Below the pieces are notes generated by a model. The model had not been told where the DNA came from. It worked only from the letters and a program-made list of their open reading frames with translations, and did no database searches. 64,000 nt of DNA from contig NZ_QUNG01000005.1 in the NCBI RefSeq assembly GCF_003387375.1, forward strand, positions 1 to 64,000, in the 5' to 3' direction. The stretch comes from Marinomonas pollencensis (GTDB taxonomy: Bacteria > Pseudomonadota > Gammaproteobacteria > Pseudomonadales > Marinomonadaceae). A program made the translations under genes and the position numbers. Below, piece by piece: positions 34,057-42,005 of this stretch (position 1 is the stretch's first letter; every line of letters begins with the position of its first letter).

Positions 34057-34527
34057 ATGATGAAGATGAAAGGTCAGATCGAAAGTATTTATCCTATTAA
34101 AGAGCATAAGCTAAAACATAAAGCTGCCAAAAAAGCGAAGAAGAAAGGCAAAAAGGCCGAACAAGCATTAGCAGTTAAAAGAGCTGAACTTAAACAGCAA
34201 GAAACGATAAAAAAAGCGACACAAGAAGACACGCAACAAACTCGAGCATCTAAAAATTCTCAGCCGCTTGATAATCAAGAAAAGAAAAAAACTATGAAGA
34301 ACATCATCAGTCGTATGATGGCTGGTGAACTCTCCCAAGGGGAAGCATTAAAGATGCTACGCATTCAAGTACTTGGGTTAAAACAAGAAGATTATGCACA
34401 ACTGGTTGGTGTATCACGTAAAACATTGTCAGAAAATGAAAATAACAAAGGTAACTACAGCGCAGATGTGGTGAATAAAGTCTTTCAGCCTTTTGGCTTG
34501 AAAGTCGGCCTCGTGACCATTTCCTAA
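34057..34527 (+). CDS. HTH (XRE-like) protein with lysine-rich N-terminal tail
   Basis: A protein of 156 residues. Residues 1-80 are very basic (K-H-K-A-A-K-K-A-K-K-K-G-K-K), then Q- and T-rich, and look disordered. The C-terminal part is an XRE-type helix-turn-helix: L-K-Q-E-D-Y-A-Q-L-V-G-V-S-R-K-T-L-S-E-N-E and F-G-L-K-V-G-L-V. The basic tail recalls histone H1-like tails, but sequence-specific binding is probably by the HTH. A G7 run lies just before the ATG and may act as its ribosome binding site. A shorter start at the methionine near residue 80 is possible. Target unknown; no toxin partner is adjacent. Confidence 0.65.
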   Translation: MMKMKGQIESIYPIKEHKLKHKAAKKAKKKGKKAEQALAVKRAELKQQETIKKATQEDTQQTRASKNSQPLDNQEKKKTMKNIISRMMAGELSQGEALKMLRIQVLGLKQEDYAQLVGVSRKTLSENENNKGNYSADVVNKVFQPFGLKVGLVTIS

Positions 34528-34602
34528 TAACGAGCTCATCAATATAGACAGCGGCAAAGGCCTTCCTTCGCCGCAAGATAGTATTTGCTCAACCCCATGC
34601 CC

Positions 34603-34905
34603 TTAACCGGCAAAACGATCCATACGTTTCGCTAAATCAAAATCCTTTTCTGAGACGCCACCTGCTTCATGAGTCGTCAGTTGCACTTTGACTTTATTGT
34701 ATAAGTTAGACCATTCAGGATGGTGATTTTTCTTCTCTACGTACAAAGCGCTCATGGTCATAAAACCAAACGCATGCTGAAAATCTTTAAACTGGAAAAG
34801 CTTGGTAAGCTTATTGTCTTCAATCGTCCAGGGAGATACGGTTTCATTATTTAACGCTTTCAACGCATTGGAGATACCGAGTTCACTAAGTTTTTCTACT
34901 CGCAT
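34603..34905 (-). CDS. phhB: Pterin-4a-carbinolamine dehydratase
   Basis: Regenerates dihydropterin after aromatic amino acid hydroxylation. A protein of 100 residues with the active-site motif H-H-P-E-W (61-65), F-G-F-M-T-M-S-A-L, and the end motif [16 protein letters not shown]. Normally paired with phenylalanine hydroxylase PhhA, which is absent from this window. A cytosolic protein. Confidence 0.93.
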   Translation of the reverse strand: MRVEKLSELGISNALKALNNETVSPWTIEDNKLTKLFQFKDFQHAFGFMTMSALYVEKKNHHPEWSNLYNKVKVQLTTHEAGGVSEKDFDLAKRMDRFAG

Positions 34906-34958
34906 GGTGCACCCCTATTTATCCGCTCAATAAATAAAGGGTAGTTCAACGGCAAATA

Positions 34959-35924
34959 TCAGGCAAAGGCCAATTTGCGTCTTAGAGTAAAGAAATAATA
35001 ACGAAGGTAACAAGCACTGACATAGGCAACAACAAGGCTTGCTATCAGTAGCTCAACCATGCCTACTCCCTTTAATAGCAAGATCATAAATTCATTTCCC
35101 TGCCAAAGAATATAGTGTTGCTGGGCCTTTAGTAACGCGATGGCAGAAATAACCAATGGGAAAGTAAAAGAGGCATAACTTGGACTAAACGGCAAACGTA
35201 TTAAATAAATAGAAAAACCATAAACGACGCTCGTCTTGATCAATGCCATGATTAATAACAAAGCAACAATCTGTTCAGAAGGAAGCTCACTGATGGTCAA
35301 ATACCCCGTCAAACAAACACTGGCGGGGGCTGCCAACACAGCGAGTGTTGGCTTGGCATCCTCCCTTAAGGCTCCACCATAAAGCAAACGATACAGCATC
35401 AAGGGAACGAGTAATAAATAGCCAACAAAAGCAAACCACCAAATACCTTCTGCTAGCCGCTGGAAACCAACAGGAAAGCTGGCGGCGGCCAGTGCAATAC
35501 CAGCAAAAGGCACAAACCAGCTCGGGGCCATATCAAGCATATGAAAATGCTTCACACGATGGTAAACAAAACTGCCCAGTAGCACACAATGCAATAGCAC
35601 AGCAGAACCCCAAACCACCACTCCAACATCAGGAAGTAGATCGTCAAGTGACAGGCTAACCACCATTAATGCCATCGCGAAAGTCGGTGCGCTGCTGCCT
35701 TGAATCGGGTCTCGTAAGTCTGCTCCCAGTAACGCGGGGTGTAAGACAAATTTTAGCAGTACGATCAATAATAATAAGGACGCAATCAGCGCCGCTGCAT
35801 ATTGCACTAACATAGTATTGTTTAGAAACAAGCTCCAGAGTCGCCCTAAGCCCCCTATGCCAAGGGCTAACCCTGCCATTGAACTTGGCACAATAGACGC
35901 TAGGTCACGAACTCTCTTTAACAT
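34959..35924 (-). CDS. TDT/SLAC1-family transporter (TehA-like)
   Basis: An inner-membrane protein of 321 residues with about ten TM helices. It starts P-S-S-M-A-G-L-A-L-G-I-G-G-L-G, the typical TehA/SLAC1 first helix, and the hydrophobic pattern with F-V-P-F-A-G-I-A and F-T-F-P-L-V-I-S-A-I-A continues to the end. Such proteins export anions, C4-dicarboxylates, sulfite or tellurite; substrate is not evident here. It stands alone next to phhB. Confidence 0.8.
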   Translation of the reverse strand: MLKRVRDLASIVPSSMAGLALGIGGLGRLWSLFLNNTMLVQYAAALIASLLLLIVLLKFVLHPALLGADLRDPIQGSSAPTFAMALMVVSLSLDDLLPDVGVVVWGSAVLLHCVLLGSFVYHRVKHFHMLDMAPSWFVPFAGIALAAASFPVGFQRLAEGIWWFAFVGYLLLVPLMLYRLLYGGALREDAKPTLAVLAAPASVCLTGYLTISELPSEQIVALLLIMALIKTSVVYGFSIYLIRLPFSPSYASFTFPLVISAIALLKAQQHYILWQGNEFMILLLKGVGMVELLIASLVVAYVSACYLRYYFFTLRRKLAFA

Positions 35925-36056
35925 GCTGATTCTCTAGAAGTACTAAATCGCGAGATATTTAACGGCTAACAAGGCACTGAGCAGACGCTTTCAATGAAAA
36001 AGCGTCCGCTCTTTTTGCTAACCGTTCACTTGGTCGCACAATAGAAACCAGCCGCT

Positions 36057-37277
36057 TCAAAAGTCCCTCGGTACAATGGCTTCATCGGCTAAACGTTGCG
36101 GGTCGACTGACTGCCCTTGGGCAATCAAGCGCTTACTGATCATGAACTCTTGTGGTCGGTTAATACAATCTGCACAGATCAACTTACCTTCACGCAAATA
36201 AAACACCGCAAAGCTTCGGCTTGTCTTATGATCGCCTCGAATGACAACTTGATCATGCCCTTGGCTAAGCCCAGCAATTTGCAACTTCACCTTATATTGG
36301 TCCGACCAAAACCAAGGCAATGCATTATACACCAGCGTTTTACCACACAAACTTGCCGCGGCGGACTTTGCTTGCTCCGTTGCATTCGGCACAGACTCTA
36401 ATCGTAATGAATGGCTATAGATTAAATTAGGGTGGTGGGTGACATCGCCTGCAGCGACGATATCTGGGTCCGACGTTTGGGCAAATTGATCCACCACTAT
36501 GCCATTGTCCACGACCAAGCCCGCGGCTTCTGCAAGTTCCACATTCGGCACCACGCCAATCCCAATAATAACCAGATCTGCGGGCAATTCTTCGCCATCC
36601 GCACAGAGCACTTGTTTGACATGCCCTTCGCGACCTTGAAAGCCTGTAACACTAGCCATGGTTTTGATCGACACACCTTCTTCGCGATGCAAACGCCGAT
36701 AAAAAGCGGATAATTCTGGCGCGGTCACTCGTGCCAATACGCGAGGCGCCATTTCTACCACAGTCACCTTCATGCCCTGACTACTAAGCATGGCTGCGGT
36801 TTCTAAACCGATATAACCACCACCAACAATCACTGCTCTATTGCCAGCGATAACACGGCTTTTTATCCGCTCTACATCGGCAATGTTTCTTAAGTAGTAA
36901 ATTCCTTTCAGGTCGACACCTGGCAGGTCCACTTGGCGTGGCCGCGCACCAGTACAGAAGGCTAATTTCGAATACTCTAAACATTCTCCATTCACCAGGG
37001 TCACGGTTTTATTGGCGCGGTCAATACTTTCAACTCGCATTCCCAAGCGCACTTCGATATCAAACTTTTCATAAACAGCAGCGGGACGAATCAACATGCT
37101 TTCAACATCTTGTTCGCCACTAAGAAATGTCTTCGACAGTGGCGGTCGATGGTAAGGTAAATGCGGCTCCTCTCCTATCAGGATAATTTTCCCTTGCCAG
37201 CCTTGTTGCCTTAAGCTGGGAGCAAGTTGCGCAGCAGCATGACTGGCGCCAATAATAATGCAGGTCTTGTCTTCCAT
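36057..37277 (-). CDS. FAD-dependent ferredoxin reductase (putidaredoxin-reductase type)
   Basis: A protein of 406 residues. It has an N-terminal FAD site I-I-I-G-A-S-H-A-A-A-Q, then an NAD site V-I-V-G-G-G-Y-I-G-L-E-T-A-A, and the FAD-binding motif V-A-A-G-D-V-T-H-H-P-N. H-R-P-P-L-S-K-T-F-L is typical of the oxygenase-coupled reductase group. It passes electrons from NADH to the 2Fe-2S ferredoxin encoded just upstream. The ATG at 37277 follows the ferredoxin stop by one base. No matching P450 or Rieske oxygenase is in the window. Confidence 0.92.
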   Translation of the reverse strand: MEDKTCIIIGASHAAAQLAPSLRQQGWQGKIILIGEEPHLPYHRPPLSKTFLSGEQDVESMLIRPAAVYEKFDIEVRLGMRVESIDRANKTVTLVNGECLEYSKLAFCTGARPRQVDLPGVDLKGIYYLRNIADVERIKSRVIAGNRAVIVGGGYIGLETAAMLSSQGMKVTVVEMAPRVLARVTAPELSAFYRRLHREEGVSIKTMASVTGFQGREGHVKQVLCADGEELPADLVIIGIGVVPNVELAEAAGLVVDNGIVVDQFAQTSDPDIVAAGDVTHHPNLIYSHSLRLESVPNATEQAKSAAASLCGKTLVYNALPWFWSDQYKVKLQIAGLSQGHDQVVIRGDHKTSRSFAVFYLREGKLICADCINRPQEFMISKRLIAQGQSVDPQRLADEAIVPRDF

Positions 37278-37278
37278 A

Positions 37279-37599
37279 TTAAAACTGCTCTTCAGGTAGT
37301 CGCACAATCAAGCCATCTAAATCATCAGAAACAATAATTTGGCAGCCTAAACGGCTCGTTTCGGTTGGCTCTGGGACCGCATCTAGTAACTCGCTTTCTT
37401 GCTCACTCGGACTGCCTGTTTTACTAACCCAAGCATCATCGACCATGACATGACAGGTGGCGCAATTACAGCACCCGCCGCAATCCCCTAAAATACCTTC
37501 TATTAAATTATCAACGGCCCCTTGCATCAGCGTTTTACCATTTTCTACATGGATTTTATGCGTTTCTCCAGAGTGCTCGATATAAGTAATAGTTGCCAT
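37279..37599 (-). CDS. Putidaredoxin-type 2Fe-2S ferredoxin
   Basis: A ferredoxin of 106 residues. The four cluster cysteines are C40, C46, C49 and C86, the exact spacing of putidaredoxin and adrenodoxin. G-D-C-G-G-C-C-N-C-A-T-C is the cluster loop. It is an electron carrier to a monooxygenase not present here. Its start lies 42 bases after a perfect 22-bp palindrome that may be an operator. Confidence 0.93.
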   Translation of the reverse strand: MATITYIEHSGETHKIHVENGKTLMQGAVDNLIEGILGDCGGCCNCATCHVMVDDAWVSKTGSPSEQESELLDAVPEPTETSRLGCQIIVSDDLDGLIVRLPEEQF

Positions 37600-37640
37600 G
37601 TTGCTACCCCTCTTTGTCTTTATTATTGTTGGTTTAGTGA

Positions 37641-37662
37641 CAGAGGCGAAGCTTCGCCTCTG
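37641..37662. promoter_or_regulatory. 22-bp perfect palindrome before the ferredoxin gene
   Basis: CAGAGGCGAAG is directly followed by its exact reverse complement CTTCGCCTCTG. It lies 42 bases upstream of the ferredoxin-reductase operon, a normal operator position. No T-run follows leftward. It may bind one of the LysR regulators or an unknown factor, or form a terminator-like hairpin after the cupin gene. Confidence 0.65.
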
Positions 37663-37842
37663 TGTTTTACTGCACTGTTCGGCAAGATACGAACAAGCCC
37701 CTTTGCCTCAGCGTGTGGATAAAAGCTTACTGTTCACAGCGAGCATCAAATCTGAATAGTGAGCCTATTGATCGGATGCTTAACAAAGAATACAAGCTGC
37801 TAAACCATACCCTTGGGATGAGGCGACTGATTCGCCCCGCCC

Positions 37843-38277
37843 TTAGTTATTCTTTTCGGCTTGCTCTGCTGCTTTGACCTTTTGCGCCGCTTTTTGCTGT
37901 TTGCGCATGTACACGGTCTGAATGCCTTTTTCGAGGTTTGGCCCAGGCCCAAATGCTTCACAAAAAACCGCATCTTCTAATGCTTCTACTTGATGAATCA
38001 CGTTAGAAGGCACGGTTAAAATGTCGCCCGGACCCATTTCGCAGTAGACTTCCTCACCTTGTGGTCCACTGCGAGCGCGCAAGCGGCCACTAATCACAGC
38101 AACCGTTTGTTCATCTTCATGACGGTGCAATGGAGAAGCGTAACCTTCTTTCATTTCCACCCAGGTCATAGCAACCGTTTTCATATTCAGCCGACGCAGA
38201 TCAATTCCTTCGCCGAATTTTTGAATAGGAATGTCTTGATATTTGTTTACTACGGCGTCAATTCTTGCGTTTTCCAT
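37843..38277 (-). CDS. Cupin-domain protein
   Basis: A single-domain cupin of 144 residues. Motif 1 is H-R-H-E-D-E-Q (metal ligands), motif 2 G-D-I-L-T-V-P-S-N-V-I-H-Q. A basic, alanine- and lysine-rich tail (Q-K-A-A-Q-K-V-K-A-A-E) closes it. Function unknown; metal-binding dioxygenase or sugar/effector-binding roles are known for the fold. The start at 38277 has GAGGAGG upstream. It lies between the SDR and the ferredoxin operon, all leftward. Confidence 0.8.
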   Translation of the reverse strand: MENARIDAVVNKYQDIPIQKFGEGIDLRRLNMKTVAMTWVEMKEGYASPLHRHEDEQTVAVISGRLRARSGPQGEEVYCEMGPGDILTVPSNVIHQVEALEDAVFCEAFGPGPNLEKGIQTVYMRKQQKAAQKVKAAEQAEKNN

Positions 38278-38517
38278 GTGTGCCTCCTCAGCCCAATACA
38301 TTTTGAAAGTCCACTTTTTCTTATACTTCAATGACTTTCATGTTCTGCAGCTCGTTCAGGCTCGAGCAAGATCACTTCATTGAGAAGCTTGTCTTGCGCA
38401 CAAAAGCATCCTCTCCTAAGCCGCATATTCAATATAAATAAAACCCTTTTTGCTCACAATACAGGCAAAAGTGCTCTGTCTGTTCGCGTTTCGCAAACAA
38501 TAAAAAGATCTTATTTA

Positions 38518-39276
38518 TCAATAATTAAGCGCACCACCATCAACGTTGACACACTGCCCTGTGAGAAAATCACTGTCTTCACTGCTGAGAAAATATAAGG
38601 TTCCTAGCAGATCATCAGGAACCATCGGACGCTTAATAATACGCGCCGCTAGCGTGCCCTCTTTTGCGGCTCCCAACATCTGCTGATGGTTCACAACCCC
38701 TTCACTTTCCGTTAGACCAACAACAATACAATTCGCTTGGATATTGTCTTTACCGACTTCAGTGGCAATGGCTCGCGTTTGCCCAACCACAGCTCCCTTG
38801 GAAGAAACATAGTGGCAAAACATGGGAGCGCCTCTTAGAAAAGTGCCAGAAGATATGTTGATCACCTTGCCTCGACCATTACGTCGCATACTCGGCAAGA
38901 CCGCTTTGGTCGCTTGAAAAGGGCCTCGCACATTCACTCTCATAACCTGATCCCATTCATCTTCGTCAATTTCGGTAAATGGTTTCAGGGTCAAAGCGGA
39001 AAAAAGCGCAGCGTTGTTAACCAGTATTTCGATCGGACCAAAGGTCGCCTCCGCTTGCGCAACCATCGCCTGCAGTGAGGCGTTATCTGTTACATCGACC
39101 TGACAACTAATGGCCTTGCCACCGGTTTCACGGATCTCATTGACCAACTGTGAGCAGTCAGACCGAGCGGCAATCACCACTTGTGCACCCTGTGCTGCCA
39201 TACCTCTGGCAAAAGCGGCACCAATGCCTTGCGAACCGCCCGTAATTACTGCGACTTTACCTGCTAATCTTTTCAT
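38518..39276 (-). CDS. Short-chain dehydrogenase/reductase
   Basis: A classical SDR of 252 residues. Cofactor motif T-G-G-S-Q-G-I-G, structural N-N-A-A, active-site S in I-S-S-G-T-F, and Y-V-S-S-K (YxxxK), followed by the usual end F-L-T-G-Q-C-V-N-V-D-G-G. NAD(P)-dependent alcohol/ketone oxidoreductase; substrate unknown. The start at 39276 has GGAG 7 bases upstream. It probably belongs with the cupin and the ferredoxin pair as part of a catabolic cluster. Confidence 0.9.
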   Translation of the reverse strand: MKRLAGKVAVITGGSQGIGAAFARGMAAQGAQVVIAARSDCSQLVNEIRETGGKAISCQVDVTDNASLQAMVAQAEATFGPIEILVNNAALFSALTLKPFTEIDEDEWDQVMRVNVRGPFQATKAVLPSMRRNGRGKVINISSGTFLRGAPMFCHYVSSKGAVVGQTRAIATEVGKDNIQANCIVVGLTESEGVVNHQQMLGAAKEGTLAARIIKRPMVPDDLLGTLYFLSSEDSDFLTGQCVNVDGGALNY

Positions 39277-39588
39277 TATTTTTCTCCAAAGCAAGGCGTG
39301 ACGAGGCCGTGGCCTTGAGTTTTCACTCAATAACCCAACCACTTCTTCACGTATCCGATTGCTTGTTAGTAGGTTAAATGGCGACTGAGGGTGTGGGCTT
39401 AGCGCTCAGTCTATTGATTTTTTTCTGCTCCTATCTGGCCCATCTTGCATAAAATCTGCACAGATACTTGTTTATCAGGGATACCCATTCGATAAACACT
39501 CAGTTAAGATAATTAAAAGCCGACGAGCTCACAATATAATAAAAAGAGACCGCTATGTTCGTATTTTGCTTACAATATCTGCCTAGTC

Positions 39589-40548
39589 ATGAATGAGCTG
39601 GAATGCATTCGCACCTTTGTCAAAGTGGTCGAAGCTGGCAGTTTTACGGAAGCTGCACGCCAAACTGGCACGGTTAAATCCGTTATAACTAAACGCATCA
39701 ATCAGCTCGAAGAACATCTTGAGTTGCAGCTGCTATTGCGCTCGACCAGACGCTTAACCGTGACTGACGGGGGGGCTGATTTTTACCAGAGAAGCTTGCA
39801 TTTATTGGCCGAGTTAGACAGCGCTAAAGCGGCCGTTAGTTCAGTCGAGTGGGGGCTAACAGGGAATTTTAGGGTGAGTTGTATTTCTTCCTTCAATTCG
39901 GCTTACTTAGCCGATGACCTGTGCGAATTTCAGCAAGAACACCCAGATCTTAAAATTGAACTACAGCAGAATGATCATTTTTGTGACCCAGTCCAAGAAG
40001 GCTATGATGTTTGTTTGCAGGCTCCCGGTGGAACAACCAGCATCTTAGAAAAAGTGGATATTTTACCTTTACGACGCTTAATCGTAGCGACGCCTGACTA
40101 CCTTGAAAAGCACGGTATCCCCCAACAAGCTAACGAGCTTTCTGCACATCGTTTTGCCCATAACAATCATATCGACCCTGACTGCGTTATCCGTTTCATG
40201 GCACAGGACCATCCTCAAGAAGTCACCATTAGTCCTGATATCTTAACCAACACCATTTGGATGCTGCGCGCCGCTGTATTAAAAGGCGAACACATGGCCA
40301 TGATGCCAGCCTTTTTTATTGAAAATGAACTGCAATCAGAACAATTAGTACCTGTCCTGCCACACCTAAAGGTGCAAAGCTCGCAACTTTCCGCTTACTA
40401 CCGGCGCTCATCATTCGTGCCTATGAAAGTCAGAATTTTTGTGAACTTTCTACAAAGAAAGTATGGTCAACACCCTTCTTGGGAGAAGAGAATATTGGCA
40501 AAACACCCTAATTTAATGCTTGCACTTAGACCCAGTAACCACCCATAA
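39589..40548 (+). CDS. LysR-family transcription regulator
   Basis: A protein of 319 residues. The N-terminal winged HTH is M-N-E-L-E-C-I-R-T-F-V-K-V-V-E-A-G-S-F-T-E-A-A-R, given as the LysR pattern, with L-E-L-Q-L-L-L-R-S-T-R-R at the wing. The C-terminal half is a periplasmic-binding-protein fold for the effector. It is divergent from the SDR/cupin/ferredoxin group and is a candidate regulator of it. Followed after 3 bases by a second LysR gene. Confidence 0.9.
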   Translation: MNELECIRTFVKVVEAGSFTEAARQTGTVKSVITKRINQLEEHLELQLLLRSTRRLTVTDGGADFYQRSLHLLAELDSAKAAVSSVEWGLTGNFRVSCISSFNSAYLADDLCEFQQEHPDLKIELQQNDHFCDPVQEGYDVCLQAPGGTTSILEKVDILPLRRLIVATPDYLEKHGIPQQANELSAHRFAHNNHIDPDCVIRFMAQDHPQEVTISPDILTNTIWMLRAAVLKGEHMAMMPAFFIENELQSEQLVPVLPHLKVQSSQLSAYYRRSSFVPMKVRIFVNFLQRKYGQHPSWEKRILAKHPNLMLALRPSNHP

Positions 40549-40551
40549 ACC

Positions 40552-41451
40552 ATGAAAATCACCCTGCAACAAATCCGCGTTTTTGCAGCCATCGCGCGCC
40601 ACGGTAATTTAACCAGCGCCGCCAACAGCTTGTTCCTTAGTAAAGGCGCCGTGTCTCAATCGTTACAACAACTTGAAAACCATTTAGAGACGGCATTATT
40701 CGATCGTGTACATCCTAAACTAAAGTTAAATCAGCAAGGCAAACAACTGCTGCCAATGGCCGATGAGTTAATCGCCAGAGCCGAAGATATTGAACTGACG
40801 TTTGGCAAAAATGCGGACACATTAGGAGAGTTACACATTGGTGCCAGCCAAACAATTGGCAACTATTTGCTGCCTTCATTATTAGCCGAACAAGGCTTGA
40901 TGCAACACCAAGAAATCAAGGTCACCATCACGAATAGCGACACTCTCTGCCAGATGTTGCTTAACTTTGATTTAGATATGGCAATGATCGAAGGGCAGCA
41001 ATCCCGTCCAGAATTACAAACCACACCGTGGATCAAAGATCATATGATACTGATATGCGCTCCCAATCACCCACTCACACAAAGAAGCAAACTCACGCTA
41101 AACGAACTCCATCAAGAAATGTGGATATTGCGTGAGCCGGCATCCGGCAGCCGCCAACAGTTTGAACGTTGGATCCGACCTGCGATTCAAGGTGATCAGC
41201 GGTCGGTATTGGAACTAAGCAGCATAGAGTCGGTATTATTGGCCGTCGAAAAAGGTCTAGGTATCAGCTTTATTTCTAATTTAGCGGCACAAGAAAAGCT
41301 CTCAACTGGCAAGATCTGCATGTTAGAGGTCGACCAAACATTCCCTCGCCAATTGCATCTCGTCTGGCATAAGCAAAAGTATTTACCCAGCCGTTTGGCG
41401 CACTTCAGCCAGTTTCTAACCTCTTGGGGTGACCAATATCGGCCGCGTTAA
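40552..41451 (+). CDS. LysR-family regulator (CysB/YeiE-like)
   Basis: A protein of 299 residues. HTH start I-T-L-Q-Q-I-R-V-F-A-A-I-A-R-H-G-N-L-T-S-A-A, wing L-F-D-R-V-H-P-K-L-K-L. The effector domain begins G-E-L-H-I-G-A-S-Q-T-I-G-N-Y-L-L-P, typical of the CysB/YeiE branch. It follows another LysR gene at 3 bases, so the two are one transcript. The tandem of different LysR types is unusual. Confidence 0.9.
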   Translation: MKITLQQIRVFAAIARHGNLTSAANSLFLSKGAVSQSLQQLENHLETALFDRVHPKLKLNQQGKQLLPMADELIARAEDIELTFGKNADTLGELHIGASQTIGNYLLPSLLAEQGLMQHQEIKVTITNSDTLCQMLLNFDLDMAMIEGQQSRPELQTTPWIKDHMILICAPNHPLTQRSKLTLNELHQEMWILREPASGSRQQFERWIRPAIQGDQRSVLELSSIESVLLAVEKGLGISFISNLAAQEKLSTGKICMLEVDQTFPRQLHLVWHKQKYLPSRLAHFSQFLTSWGDQYRPR

Positions 41452-41459
41452 ACCGTTTG

Positions 41460-41966
41460 CTAGTGAGGCGCGGCAACCACTGGGCAATTGAGTACAACCT
41501 GGGTTCGTTTGATGGTCACCAAACCTTGGTCCTGCGCCTCAAAAATGGCTTCCTCAGAAGTTAATTCATAAGCCTGAGAAGGCTCAGCCCAAGTCACTAC
41601 ATACATTAGCCACAATGGTGAATAATGACGATCTTCGCTTTGATACCCCAATGGCGCGGGTACTGAGGCAAACACGCTGCGTTGCTGCTCCCCATGGGGA
41701 AATGCATAAACACGTTCAAGGGCTGTTTTTACCCTTGGTGGCTTCGGGTAGTTAGGAACAGCATCACTTAATCGCGGCGCATAATTGGCATTTTTTTGTT
41801 TTGCGATCTCCCGATCCGAGGCATCGGTAGTAATATAAAAAACCTTCTCTCCATCGTGCCAGCCTGTTAATAAAGGCAAACTAACCTGATCGGTGCGCAC
41901 TGTTTGCTGGCTACAAGCCGACAACAGAAGCGTCAATGCCAATCCCATTAACAGTTTATATGTCAT
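41460..41966 (-). CDS. Hypothetical lipoprotein
   Basis: A protein of 168 residues with a type II signal: hydrophobic core L-M-G-L-A-L-T-L-L-L and lipobox L-S-A-C. The mature part contains G-W-H-D-G-E-K-V-F-Y-I-T-T-D-A-S-D and a later S-P-L-W-L-M-Y-V-V-T-W. The G-W-H-D-G region resembles domains found in other predicted secreted proteins with calculated metal or copper roles, but I cannot name the family with confidence. Start ATG chosen; TTG two codons earlier has a better-spaced GGAG. It lies between the LysR pair and the sigma-54 activator. Confidence 0.65.
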   Translation of the reverse strand: MTYKLLMGLALTLLLSACSQQTVRTDQVSLPLLTGWHDGEKVFYITTDASDREIAKQKNANYAPRLSDAVPNYPKPPRVKTALERVYAFPHGEQQRSVFASVPAPLGYQSEDRHYSPLWLMYVVTWAEPSQAYELTSEEAIFEAQDQGLVTIKRTQVVLNCPVVAAPH

Positions 41967-42005
41967 AATCAAGCCCGCTCCATTCTGCCTTGGAAAGCCA
42001 CTACA

